A stretch of 64,000 bases of DNA from Palsa-189 sp963803735 (GTDB lineage Bacteria > Acidobacteriota > Terriglobia > Acidiferrales > UBA7541), in the NCBI GenBank assembly GCA_963803735.1, contig CAWDNV010000019.1, positions 186,001-250,000 on the forward strand, written 5' to 3'. Positions 19,301 through 27,276 of this stretch are shown here, one piece after another. The position numbers were made by a program, and so were the translations under genes. Within the stretch, counting starts at the first letter, position 1, and the number at the start of each line of letters is the position of its first letter. Under the pieces are notes generated by a model. The model made no database searches and had not been told where the DNA came from. It worked only from the letters and a program-made list of their open reading frames with translations.

Positions 19301-19923
19301 TCAAAGTGAAGAGTCACCAGCTGGGTTACGCGTTGAATGGTTGGCAATTGTCCGGGACCATCTTCTGGCATAGCGGAATTCCCTTCACGGTGCTCAGTAC
19401 GCCGTACTCAGCAAATGGAAATGGCATTGTGCAGGGTGGAGGACCGCAATTCGCGAGTGTAGTTCCTGGCGTACCCCTTTACGAGCACAACCCTATTCCC
19501 GGAGTTACGCAACCAGGTTCGGTTCAGTGGCTCAATCCGAATGCTTTCGTCTCGGCGGTCGATCCCAGCACCGGCGCCTGCAACGGAGGAGACACCCCGC
19601 AAAACTGTCAATTCGGGAATCTGGGTCGCAACGCTTTGCGCGGCCCCAATTTCTTTTGGAGCGACCTCGACATTACGAAGCTGTTTTCTTTAAACGAGCG
19701 CTTGAAGTTGCGGATCGAGGGCCAGTTCTTTAATGTGTTTAATCATCCCAATTTTGGACTTCCGAGCATTGTGCTGGCTGGAATTCCGGGAAAGTCTTCG
19801 ACGCAGACGGGATTTGGGGCGTCTACTTACACCGCCTCCCCCCCGACCGGGCTGCTCGGCGTTGGTTTAGGAGCCGATAGCTCGCCACGCATGATCGCGC
19901 TTCATGCACGTCTGGAGTTTTGA
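16360..19923 (+). CDS. Oar-type TonB-dependent outer-membrane receptor
   Basis: The 1187-residue protein has an N-terminal hydrophobic export signal (about 27-47, ALLLLSLLIGAFF), a carboxypeptidase-regulatory-like beta-sandwich (IVGQVTDATNAAIPGATVRV, about 56-135), a plug domain and a large beta-barrel ending in the aromatic residue expected for outer-membrane insertion (LHARLEF). Such proteins import polymers or large ligands using TonB energy; the substrate cannot be read here. The energising tonB-exbB-exbD genes lie at 26454-28952. It sits inside the island bounded by the two rpoD ends, so it is a candidate transferred gene. Starts at 16360 or 16384 are both possible. Confidence 0.9.
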   Translation: MVNIHRLGMRSTFAELLHFRAARFSGYTRALLLLSLLIGAFFISPTKTEAQGETTSAIVGQVTDATNAAIPGATVRVKNHATGLERSAKTDEEGRFNFTQLQPGTYSVKVEADGFDAQENANISSGLGQRQEANFKLNVAHSEQTVEVTTEAPLMNPANTNTTSTLGGAVLAEIPNPGADLTYPLQFASGALINTAGSSSDAVSGTNGYGNVEFNGLPAASNGYIVDGLETNDPLTNLNIGLATNLVLGMNAISEVTVNTLSYSVDQGRYGASQVDYVTKSGTNQFHGNVYEIWNGASLNAADYFTNATPGNQKPQSTVNHFGGSLGGPILHGKLFFFSDFEWVRLKLPIVTQATVPTPAFQKYVLQQLPLGGIDSVTGSSYPAAPQLVPFYQKMFSLYGNTGGTPLAVLGCPFNAQGIAVAGNPSGNPPNGDGCANRQVASHTSNDHEQVQTVRMDYNSDANNTAWFRFQADTGVQAQFTDPINPLFNSISSQPQYSFGAGYTHVFSQNLVNYFNPGFTWYESLFAPSNYPETLAAFPIVLQGQGANAPFSNIGGQDNTWVQGRRASRFFINDNLAWTRGAHELRFGTNMRILRLNDYDFGEGNVPTVTYTTLPQFVHGVASTALETFPVSQNQPFNFLNLDFYVQDTWKVTPKLTWTIGIRDSFNSNPINPHAEVARLNGSFDAIPHDVNQPLNAAIQTGLKNLFASTPLAILQPRTAIAWQFAPHSVLRTGFGLFSDILPGSVADPIGMNPPYVQTFQGGLLGTVGGMAIAPGVPNSAVDAAVTANQTFSSGFTRGELSCASPRANPAVCLQPVALTAVPDGQLHPPYYMEWSLGIEHQFGSTTSVRAQYVGTRALNMPYLTQVNGYQTVCQGCFAPFPYLQATDPRLAGVTQFSTGANSHYHGLQLTATKRFAHGLQGTVNYNFSRCMDTVSNGGFLPFSAGGILSPLPGNLARDYGPCDYDIRHNFNAQYIYQLPIKVKSHQLGYALNGWQLSGTIFWHSGIPFTVLSTPYSANGNGIVQGGGPQFASVVPGVPLYEHNPIPGVTQPGSVQWLNPNAFVSAVDPSTGACNGGDTPQNCQFGNLGRNALRGPNFFWSDLDITKLFSLNERLKLRIEGQFFNVFNHPNFGLPSIVLAGIPGKSSTQTGFGASTYTASPPTGLLGVGLGADSSPRMIALHARLEF

Positions 19924-20020
19924 GAATTTCGCTCACGAGGTACGTCTTTCGTTCCAGGATGGGTGTATCTAGCATAGGTGGTGGCCAGGCTAGGGGGCGT
20001 GGCCAACTCCCTAAAAACGG

Positions 20021-20088
20021 GGTGGTCTCAAGGGGTCGATGCAACACTGGCTCGAAGTCTACTTGCCGGAGTCTCAAACCCCGAAGTC
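20021..20088 (-). pseudogene. decayed right end of an IS30-family element
   Basis: Read on the minus strand this segment encodes GFETPASRLRASVASTP and a stop, closely matching the transposase C-terminus at 16139 (GFRTPADRLQASVASTP, stop). It also retains the terminal repeat CTCAAGGGGTCGATGCAACA. The sequence differs from the 14912-16146 element at many sites, so it is an older or different copy. It is truncated exactly where the second rpoD end begins, with a few bases of shared sequence (AAGTCG) at the joint. Confidence 0.8.
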
Positions 20089-20272
20089 GTTCGCGGTCAC
20101 GCGGGAACGTATCCGCCAGATCGAGGCCAAGGCGCTGCGGAAACTGCGGCATCCATCGCGTTCCCGGAAGTTGCGGGCATTTTTAGAAGGCTCTTCCTGG
20201 GAATACCTCTAAAAGCCGATCCGCATCGCGATTTTCAGTCCTCCGTAAGAACGCATCGAAAATCCTGTCGTC
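20085..20272 (+). repeat. rpoD 3'-end repeat, copy B (truncated rpoD)
   Basis: This repeats 14692-14879 in the same orientation. The frame reads SFAVTRERIRQIEAKALRKL through to a TAA at 20210-20212, so it is the last 42 codons of an rpoD. Of nine codon differences from copy A, eight are synonymous (for example TTT/TTC, ACA/ACG, CTA/TTA) and one changes Arg to Trp next to the C-terminus. That pattern means the copies diverged while both were functional sigma-factor ends, so copy B probably derives from another strain's rpoD rather than a simple local duplication. Confidence 0.9.
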
Positions 20273-20389
20273 CTTTTCGTCTCTGCCGGTTTCGGCCGTT
20301 TCCGGCGAGCCACCGAAACGCCCTTCAATATCGTTTACGAAGCTCGGCCCTGAGCGGGTTCGTTTCCTCAATAAGAAAGCGCAAACCGA
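20273..20389. other. spacer after rpoD copy B
   Basis: No gene supported. The 117 bases contain GC-rich short repeats (CCGGTTTCGGCCGTTTCCGG) and lead into the end of the convergent MFS gene. Confidence 0.3.
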
Positions 20390-21703
20390 TCAAGCTGCGG
20401 TGGGCTCAGTGGCTGGAAGTGTGCTGTCCAGGGTCCGCACGCGCAATGCGGCAAATAACGCCGCGCCATAGATCGCGCCGAGAAGAAGAAAGGCAAGCTG
20501 CAGGCTGGCATGTTCGGCTAGCCAACCGAGTGCGAAGCTCATCACGACCTGCAGCACGGTAGCCATAAACGCAAAGGCGGATTGTGTGCGGCCCATCAAG
20601 CGATTTGGCACCGAGCCGAGAATAGACGATTGCGTGAGCACGGCACCGATCGCGCGACACGCGCCGAAAACCGCGTTCATCAAAATGGCCATGAATAGAT
20701 AGGTCGCATACGGGAAGAGAGCGTGACCCACGGCCAGCAACAGTAAGGCAGTGATCAGAACTTGAAAGGGGCGCCTGTGCGAGAGCGGAGCAGCCGCAAA
20801 TCCGCCGATCACAGCACCCAGTGCCCAGCCCGATTCGATGAAGCCGTAGCCGCGAGCACCCACATGCAACACATTATTCGCGAGCGCCACAACCAGCACA
20901 TTGGCGCTGATGACTCCCGCCATCATGCAGGCATACGTCAGTCCGAGGGCGAGCACCGTGGGCTGGGTTCGCAGATAGTTCAGCCCTTCGTGAATATCGG
21001 CCAGCACGCTTTGAGCACCTCCGACCAGGTAATTTTCAGAGGGACGCGATTCGAGGACTGAGCCGAACAGAGCCGGTGAAGCCGTGATCTGCGGCGGGAA
21101 ATATCCCCGCCGCAGCAGGTAGAAACAAAGGGCCGATAGGACATAAGTTATACCGTCAATGGCCAGAATTCCCGCCAAGCCGGTCCGCTCGTAAACGAGG
21201 CCTACCAAACCGCCGGCCGCCAGCATGCCTCCCTGCACCGCAATGAGCACCGCGGAATTGGCGGTGACTAATTGAGGAGCCGGAATCAGTTCCTGAAGCA
21301 AGGCCAGGCTCGAAGACCAATAGATGGCGAAGCCCACTCCGAGGAGTAAAACCATGCCGTAAAGCTGCCAAAGTTCGAGGCGTTCGCGCCAGGCCAGCAG
21401 AGCGGCCAAGAGCACAACGGCAGCACGCCCAAGATCCAGAACGATCGAAAGATAACGGCGATCGACGCGGTCGGTGAGGACACCCCCCAACGGAGGAACG
21501 AGCAATCGAGGCAGCGTCAGCAGAATTACAGTAAAGCTCACTTGAACCGTCGAATGTGTTTTTGCCAGGACGTAAAGTGTCACTCCAGCGAAGTTCATTC
21601 CCGTGCCAAACAGGGAGATAAACATGGCGACGAAGTAAAAGGGGAAGCCGGGATTGGCGAAGAGCCCTCGCCAATCAGGTTTTGAGGACCGAAGGGAATT
21701 CAT
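20390..21703 (-). CDS. MFS transporter (MFS_3 / enterobactin-exporter-like)
   Basis: The 437-residue protein shows about 12 hydrophobic segments and the MFS loop motif GGVLTDRVDRRYL between segments 2 and 3. The opening (FPFYFVAMFISLFGTGMNF) and the paired-half arrangement fit the MFS_3 branch, which contains exporters of siderophores or drugs. It stands alone, convergent with the island and divergent from tgt, so neighbours give no substrate clue. The start is the ATG before NSLRSSKPDW. Confidence 0.85.
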   Translation of the reverse strand: MNSLRSSKPDWRGLFANPGFPFYFVAMFISLFGTGMNFAGVTLYVLAKTHSTVQVSFTVILLTLPRLLVPPLGGVLTDRVDRRYLSIVLDLGRAAVVLLAALLAWRERLELWQLYGMVLLLGVGFAIYWSSSLALLQELIPAPQLVTANSAVLIAVQGGMLAAGGLVGLVYERTGLAGILAIDGITYVLSALCFYLLRRGYFPPQITASPALFGSVLESRPSENYLVGGAQSVLADIHEGLNYLRTQPTVLALGLTYACMMAGVISANVLVVALANNVLHVGARGYGFIESGWALGAVIGGFAAAPLSHRRPFQVLITALLLLAVGHALFPYATYLFMAILMNAVFGACRAIGAVLTQSSILGSVPNRLMGRTQSAFAFMATVLQVVMSFALGWLAEHASLQLAFLLLGAIYGAALFAALRVRTLDSTLPATEPTAA

Positions 21704-21872
21704 CCGATACCTGTGAGCCCTATATGCCTACAGCATTATAAGGAAAAAACGAGAGGTCTGTGCGACGAGAGGGGTGCTGTTATCGGCATTGCTACGGTGC
21801 TTCCGAAGTGATGGGTCCTGCCTAGCCGGGGCCGTTAGCAAATTCGCAAAGTGAGCCTGCTAAACTGCGCGT

Positions 21873-23009
21873 ATGGCAATTCGCTTTGAAGTCCTTAAGG
21901 TCGATCCATCAGGCGCCCGGCTGGGCCGCTTGACCACGCCACACGGAACGATCGACACACCTGCATTCATGCCTGTGGGCACGGCAGGCACGGTGAAGGC
22001 CATGACTCAGGAGGCGCTCGAAGGGCTAAACGTCAATTTGCTGCTTGCGAACACCTACCATTTGTATCTGCGGCCCGGGCACGAACTGATCCGCCGCATG
22101 GGCGGGCTGCACCAGTTCATGTCGTGGCGCCGGGCCATTTTGACGGATTCGGGAGGCTTTCAAGTTTTCAGCCTCGCGGACTTACGAAAAGTGAGCGATG
22201 AAGGCGTGCGTTTCCGTTCCCATCTCGATGGCAGCGAACACATGCTCACGCCAGAGAAAGCGATTGAAATTCAGCGGGCGCTCGGATCGGATATCGCCAT
22301 GGTGCTCGACGAGTGCACTGAATATCCGGCCACGCATGAACGCGCGGCCTCGGCGACGCGACGCACAATAGAATGGGCCAAGAGATCGAAAAAAGAGATT
22401 GAGGCTACATCGCCGAGCGAAGCGAATCCGGGGCAGGCCTTTTTCGCCATTGTGCAGGGCGGAATGCACAAGGACCTTCGGCGCGAGAGCGCCGCAGAAC
22501 TCGTCGCGCTTGATTTCCCTGGCTATGCCATCGGCGGTCTTGCCGTGGGCGAACCTCACGAGATCTCATGGGAGATCGCCGGTGAGACAGCGGCCTGTCT
22601 GCCGCCGGAGAAACCTCGATATGTCATGGGCGTGGGTAAGCCGGAACAACTGGTGGACTACGTGCGCTGCGGGGTGGACATGATGGATTGCGTTCTGCCA
22701 ACGCGCAACGCACGGAATGGGTACCTTTATACGAGCGAAGGCCCGCTACATATCAAGAATGCCGAATTCATGGCCGATCCACGCCCAATTGATGAAAGCT
22801 GCGCCTGTATGGTTTGCCGCCGCTATTCGCGCGCGTACCTTTGCCATCTATTCCGCGCAAATGAAATTCTGGGCGCCATCCTGAACACCCACCACAACCT
22901 TTACTTTTTCCTTGACATCATGAAGGCAATCCGTGAGGCTATCGCGTTTGGGAACCTATCGCGGTTCTCTTCTGAGCTTCAGGCGCGTCTGGAAGCGGGT
23001 CATCCGTAG
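21873..23009 (+). CDS. tgt: tRNA-guanine(34) transglycosylase
   Basis: Tgt exchanges guanine-34 of GUN anticodons for preQ1 on the way to queuosine. The 378-residue protein has the full set of motifs: TDSGGFQVFSL, GGLAVGEP, the catalytic-Asp segment MDCVLPTRNARNG, and the zinc site CACMVC with a further Cys and His (YLCHLF, NTHHNLYF). The product is of normal length. tgt upstream of yajC-secD-secF is a widely conserved order, here with a terminator-like hairpin between tgt and yajC. Confidence 0.95.
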   Translation: MAIRFEVLKVDPSGARLGRLTTPHGTIDTPAFMPVGTAGTVKAMTQEALEGLNVNLLLANTYHLYLRPGHELIRRMGGLHQFMSWRRAILTDSGGFQVFSLADLRKVSDEGVRFRSHLDGSEHMLTPEKAIEIQRALGSDIAMVLDECTEYPATHERAASATRRTIEWAKRSKKEIEATSPSEANPGQAFFAIVQGGMHKDLRRESAAELVALDFPGYAIGGLAVGEPHEISWEIAGETAACLPPEKPRYVMGVGKPEQLVDYVRCGVDMMDCVLPTRNARNGYLYTSEGPLHIKNAEFMADPRPIDESCACMVCRRYSRAYLCHLFRANEILGAILNTHHNLYFFLDIMKAIREAIAFGNLSRFSSELQARLEAGHP

Positions 23010-23063
23010 CGGAGTAGCGGTCCTCATCCATGAAGTTGCGCGCACAAGAGCGGAGAAGCTTTG

Positions 23064-23100
23064 GTCCTGCCGCCGGGAAAATCGCGGCAGGATTTCCTTT
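23064..23100 (+). terminator. terminator-like hairpin after tgt
   Basis: CCTGCCGC and GCGGCAGG form an 8-base-pair stem around a short loop, followed by ATTTCCTTT. The T-tract is interrupted, so termination may be partial, allowing some read-through into yajC. Confidence 0.6.
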
Positions 23101-23152
23101 CTCCGCGTGATCCTGTAATAATTAGGGAAATTTACCGGGAGCGGAAGCAGCA

Positions 23153-23476
23153 ATGATGTTCAGTGGCGTAGCGTCAGCAATACTCTTCGCTGCCCAAAGC
23201 CCAGGAAACGGCCTGATCGCTTTTTTACCTCTGGCGATCATCATGGTGATTTTCTACGTATTGCTGATTCTTCCGGCGCAGCGGCGGCAGAAGAAAACCC
23301 AGGCCATGTTGGGCGCCCTCAAAACCGGAGATAAGGTGATCACGAGCGGAGGGCTCTACGGAACGATTGTGGCACTGGACGGTGATGCCGTACAGCTGCG
23401 TATCGCCGACCAAGTGAAGGTGAAAGTGGCGCGCTCGGCGGTATCCGGGGTCCAGATGGAAGGCAAGGAAGCATAA
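23153..23476 (+). CDS. yajC: preprotein translocase subunit YajC
   Basis: YajC is the small membrane partner of SecDF. The 107-residue protein has one transmembrane segment (LIAFLPLAIIMVIFYVLLIL) followed by the family signature PAQRRQKKTQAMLGALKTGD and a basic cytoplasmic domain with VITSGGLYGTI. The position directly before secD confirms it. The start is the first of two adjacent ATG codons; a purine-rich GGGAGCGG precedes it. Confidence 0.94.
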   Translation: MMFSGVASAILFAAQSPGNGLIAFLPLAIIMVIFYVLLILPAQRRQKKTQAMLGALKTGDKVITSGGLYGTIVALDGDAVQLRIADQVKVKVARSAVSGVQMEGKEA

Positions 23477-23490
23477 TTTAGGGAGCGTGA

Positions 23491-23518
23491 CCGCGGAGCT
23501 CCAGGAGCTCTCGCGCGG
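23491..23518 (+). other. GC-rich hairpin between yajC and secD
   Basis: CCGCG plus GAGCT can pair with AGCTC plus CGCGG across a CCAGG loop, with a three-base bulge. There is no T-run after it, so it is more likely an mRNA-stability or spacing structure than a terminator. Confidence 0.35.
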
Positions 23519-23531
23519 ATAAAAAGAACCA

Positions 23532-25145
23532 ATGGAATCCAATCTCAAATGGAAAGTCATCTTTATTACGCTGGTCGTTTTGTTGTGCCTTTTTGGATTG
23601 GTGGGATTGCCCACGGTCCCCACTTCGCTAGCGCAGGTTCGCGATAATTTCTCCAAGCGCATCAAGCTTGGTTTAGACCTGCAGGGCGGCACCCACCTGA
23701 TTTTGCAGGTGCAGGTGAATGAGGCAGTCGGCCTGCAAACCGACCAAACCATCGACCATCTAAGCACTCAACTTCGCGATAAGAACATCCGCTACGACGA
23801 TCTGCGCAAGGTGAGCGACACGCAGATTCTGGTACACAATCTAGCTCCTGATGCGACGGCGACGTTCCGCGACCTGGTCGCTTCGAGTTTCCCCGAATGG
23901 GATCTCGCGCCGGCTCCCGGCGAACAATCCGGCTATCTGCTCACGCTTAAGCCATCGACGGTCGCGGCCATTCAGGCTCAGACCATGGCGCAATCCGAAG
24001 ACACCATCCGGCGCCGGATCGATGCGCTCGGCTTGACGGAGCCTATCGTCGCACCGTACGGGCAAGGCGATAACGAAATTATCGTGGAACTACCTGGCGA
24101 AGGCGATCCGAACCGCGCGAAGTCCGTTATTCAGGCTGGCGGGCAGCTAGAGTTGCGCAGGGTCGAGGATCCGAATCCGTATCCTTCTGAGGCGGCGGCC
24201 CTCGGCGCGCATGGAGGGATTTTGCCGCCGGGAACGGAACTGCTGCCATCCAAGACAACCGATGCCACGGGGCAAGGAAGCTGGTATCTGGTGGACCGCT
24301 CGCCGATCATTACGGGCCGCGATTTGCGCAATGCAGTGGCCACGCCCAGCACGGATAATCCCGGATCTTATGAAGTGAACTTCACGCTCTCGACCGATGC
24401 CGCGCGCAGATTCGGTCCTTTCACTGAGCAGAATGTTGGGCGGCCCATGGCTATCGTTTTGGATCGCAAGGTTGTGTCGGCGCCGGTGATTCAAAGCCGC
24501 ATCGAAGATTCGGGACGAATTACCGGGCGATTCGGCCAGCAAGAGTCCAACGATTTGGCGCTAGTGCTGCGGGCCGGAGCACTTCCCGCATCGATCCGCT
24601 ATTTAGAGGAGCGCACCGTGGGACCGTCGCTCGGCGCCGATTCGATACGCCATGGCGTACAAGCTTCGGTCATCAGCCTGATGGTCGTGCTTATATTTAT
24701 GGTTTTCTATTACCGACTCTCCGGGGTGAACGCCGTTGTCGCGTTACTGCTTAACCTGGTCATCCTGATGGCTGCGCTGGCGTACTTTGGCGCGGTGCTC
24801 ACGCTGCCCGGAATTGCGGGGGTCATTCTGACCATCGGTATGGGCGTGGATTCAAATGTGCTGATCTTCGAGCGCATTAGAGAAGAGTTGCGTGCCGGGA
24901 AGGCGCCAGCCTCGGCGGTGGACATGGGCTTCAAGCGGGCGTTTTTGACGATCATCGATACGCACGTAACCACGGTGGTTTCAGCCGTTTTCCTCTTTGT
25001 ATTCGGGACGGGGCCGGTGAGGGGTTTTGCCGTGACCCTGACCATCGGCTTGATTGCGAACCTATTTACAGCGGTTTACGTATCTCGCGTGATCTTTGAT
25101 TGGCACCTGGCGAAGATGCAGCGCCAGGCGGCCCTAAGTATCTAA
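23532..25145 (+). CDS. secD: protein translocase subunit SecD
   Basis: SecD works with SecF to pull preproteins across the membrane using the proton gradient. The 537-residue protein has an N-terminal membrane segment, the diagnostic GLDLQGGTHLIL motif, a large periplasmic P1 domain, and five C-terminal membrane segments with GIAGVILTIGMGVDSNVLIFERIREE, the conserved segment of transmembrane region 4. No truncation is seen. It lies 55 bases after yajC and 59 before secF. Confidence 0.95.
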   Translation: MESNLKWKVIFITLVVLLCLFGLVGLPTVPTSLAQVRDNFSKRIKLGLDLQGGTHLILQVQVNEAVGLQTDQTIDHLSTQLRDKNIRYDDLRKVSDTQILVHNLAPDATATFRDLVASSFPEWDLAPAPGEQSGYLLTLKPSTVAAIQAQTMAQSEDTIRRRIDALGLTEPIVAPYGQGDNEIIVELPGEGDPNRAKSVIQAGGQLELRRVEDPNPYPSEAAALGAHGGILPPGTELLPSKTTDATGQGSWYLVDRSPIITGRDLRNAVATPSTDNPGSYEVNFTLSTDAARRFGPFTEQNVGRPMAIVLDRKVVSAPVIQSRIEDSGRITGRFGQQESNDLALVLRAGALPASIRYLEERTVGPSLGADSIRHGVQASVISLMVVLIFMVFYYRLSGVNAVVALLLNLVILMAALAYFGAVLTLPGIAGVILTIGMGVDSNVLIFERIREELRAGKAPASAVDMGFKRAFLTIIDTHVTTVVSAVFLFVFGTGPVRGFAVTLTIGLIANLFTAVYVSRVIFDWHLAKMQRQAALSI

Positions 25146-25204
25146 AGCCGTTTTCGGGCACTAAGTTGCCCCATGCGGTGTCTAATTGAAGGGACCAATT
25201 CGGG

Positions 25205-26452
25205 ATGGATTTTTTTCGTCACGACGTTAACTTCGACTGGATGGGCAAGACGAAGTACTTCGTGGCCCTATCTCTGACGCTGCTTATCGTTGGCGCCGCG
25301 TCATGGATTCACAAAGGCACTCTGGATTACGGCATCGATTTCAAAGGCGGCACTCTCGTCTATGTACGATTTGCCAGCACGCCCCCAGTCGACAAATTGC
25401 GTCAAGGGCTTGTCCAGCAGGGCCTGGGTGACAGCGTGATCCAGCAGATCTCCGATATTGCCACTCCGAATGCGAATGAAGTGGTGATCTATCTGCCGCA
25501 GCGTGGACAGGGCAACGAAGCACTCGACGCAGGCAAGGGCGCTATCCTGAATGCGCTGCACGCAACTCTCGGAGCGGGAGAAGCAGGCAAGCAGGATTTT
25601 AATGAAGCTTCGCCGGAGACGGTCGCTGAGCTTCTCACGCGCAAAGATCCGCTCTCTGCCGGTGCCGCAGGCGCCACGCGTTATCAACAATTGGCGAAGC
25701 AGTTGACTGACTACCGTGACAAACAAGCTCGCGGCGTGGTTTCAAATCTCGACGATCTGCGGCAGGCTGGTGCGACGCCAGCGGTTATTTCCGCTCTTCG
25801 CGATGCTTTCTATACGGGACCGTTTGCTGTAGTGAACGTGGAGATCGTGGGACCAAAGGTTGGCGCTGATTTGCGCCGTCAGGCAGTCTACGTCACCCTC
25901 TACGCCCTGGCGGGAATGTTGGTTTATATTGCACTTCGATTCGAATTGGTGTACGGTGCCGCCGCCGTTCTAGCAGTCTTCCATGATGTACTCATTACGT
26001 TGGGATTGTTTTCGCTACTACATTTTGAGATTTCGTTAACGGTGATTGCGGCGCTGCTGACTCTTGTGGGCTACTCGATGAATGACACCATCGTCATCTT
26101 TGACCGCATTCGCGAGAATTTGCGGCTGATGCGCCGCGAGCCGTTCGAGACGATTGTGAATCGTTCAATCAATCAAACGCTGTCACGAACGATATTAACG
26201 AGTGGACTAACGTTCATGACAGTCCTGGTACTTTTCTTGATGGGCGGTCAGGTGCTCCGCAGTTTTTCATTTGCGCTGGTCGTTGGAATTTTGGTAGGAA
26301 CGTATTCAAGTTTCGGCATTGCCGCTCCGTTGGTGGTCGCCTGGAACCGCTGGAGAGGTCAGGGCGCAGTGCCTGTTTCCGGGACAACATCCGGTTCGAA
26401 AACTCGAACAGGAGAGGCGCAGGGGCGCTTGGCCCCGGCCGGCAGGAGATAA
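25205..26452 (+). CDS. secF: protein translocase subunit SecF
   Basis: SecF is the second half of the SecDF pump. Visible features are GIDFKGGTLVYVRF after the first membrane segment and VGYSMNDTIVIFDRIRENL in transmembrane region 4. At 415 residues it is longer than the ~310-residue E. coli form because of an extra ~90-residue periplasmic stretch (about 90-200, rich in QL, AG and charged residues) and a low-complexity C-terminus. tonB starts one base after its stop. Confidence 0.94.
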   Translation: MDFFRHDVNFDWMGKTKYFVALSLTLLIVGAASWIHKGTLDYGIDFKGGTLVYVRFASTPPVDKLRQGLVQQGLGDSVIQQISDIATPNANEVVIYLPQRGQGNEALDAGKGAILNALHATLGAGEAGKQDFNEASPETVAELLTRKDPLSAGAAGATRYQQLAKQLTDYRDKQARGVVSNLDDLRQAGATPAVISALRDAFYTGPFAVVNVEIVGPKVGADLRRQAVYVTLYALAGMLVYIALRFELVYGAAAVLAVFHDVLITLGLFSLLHFEISLTVIAALLTLVGYSMNDTIVIFDRIRENLRLMRREPFETIVNRSINQTLSRTILTSGLTFMTVLVLFLMGGQVLRSFSFALVVGILVGTYSSFGIAAPLVVAWNRWRGQGAVPVSGTTSGSKTRTGEAQGRLAPAGRR

Positions 26453-26453
26453 C

Positions 26454-27173
26454 ATGTTTGACGAACTTGTTGAATCGAGCGTAGTGAGGAAAAAGACGAA
26501 CACCGGATGGGCAGTCATTCTCTCGACGGCTGTTCAATTTCTTGTACTGCTCGTGCTGGTGTTGATTCCTTTGATTTATACGCAGGCTTTGCCGAAGGCG
26601 ATGATGGCAACGCTGTTGATTGCGCCACCGCCTCCACCGCCTCCGCCACCTCCTCCGGCGGAAGCTCCGAAGGTAATCAAGCCTGTGGCTCGGCTGATCC
26701 AGCAAGGAAAGCTGATGCAGCCGCGCGCGATTCCGAAAGAGGTCGCGGTCTTCAAGGAAGCTGATTTGCCGCCGGAAGCACCTGTAACCGGTAATGGCGT
26801 ACTTGGCGGCGTAGATCAAGGATTGCTCGGTGGCCTCGGCGCAGGGCCCGCAGTAGCGGCACCGCCGCCTCCTCCGAAGCAGCAGCGAATCAAGCTCGGC
26901 GGACAGGTCGTAGCGGCGAAGCTCCTCGCGCAACCGCAGCCCGTCTATCCGCCACTCGCGCGGCAGGCCCGCATTCAAGGCAACGTTGTTCTGCATGCCA
27001 TCATCGATAAGGATGGCCGCGTCGGCGAATTACAAGTGATTTCAGGGCACCCGCTTCTGGTTCAGTCTGCATTGGACGCCGTCAAGAACTGGCGGTATCA
27101 GCCGACTCAATTGAATGGTGATCCGGTAGAAGTCGATACCACCATCACCGTTACGTTTGTTCTTGGCGGTTAG
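26454..27173 (+). CDS. tonB: energy transducer TonB
   Basis: TonB spans the periplasm to energise outer-membrane receptors. The 239-residue protein starts MFDELVESSVV, has one membrane segment (AVILSTAVQFLVLLVLVLIP), a run of eleven prolines, and a C-terminal TonB domain with YPPLARQARIQGNVVLHAII and VKNWRYQPTQLNGDPV. The open frame extends further upstream into secF, but AGGAG at 26444-26448 sets the ATG at 26454. Overlap of its Shine-Dalgarno with secF implies coupling of the Sec and Ton genes. Confidence 0.92.
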   Translation: MFDELVESSVVRKKTNTGWAVILSTAVQFLVLLVLVLIPLIYTQALPKAMMATLLIAPPPPPPPPPPPAEAPKVIKPVARLIQQGKLMQPRAIPKEVAVFKEADLPPEAPVTGNGVLGGVDQGLLGGLGAGPAVAAPPPPPKQQRIKLGGQVVAAKLLAQPQPVYPPLARQARIQGNVVLHAIIDKDGRVGELQVISGHPLLVQSALDAVKNWRYQPTQLNGDPVEVDTTITVTFVLGG

Positions 27174-27211
27174 TTGTTCGGTGGCGAATTGAAGTAGCCC
27201 CTAAAAATATC

Positions 27212-27245
27212 CGGTCGGGGTCGGCTCGTCGGAAGACCCCGGCCG
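27212..27245 (+). other. hairpin between tonB and exbB
   Basis: CGGTCGGGGTC (27212-27222) pairs with GACCCCGGCCG (27235-27245) through eleven positions including one G-U, with a 12-base loop. No T-run follows, so it is probably not a terminator; it may protect or adjust the exbB-exbD part of the transcript. Confidence 0.5.
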
Positions 27246-27276
27246 AAAGTGTGCGAAAGAAAAAGGAGCAAACCGT

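Noticed and set aside
14880..20090. Site-specific integrative element using the rpoD end as attachment site
   Set aside because: No integrase or recombinase gene lies in the interval; IS- or recombination-driven origin fits better.
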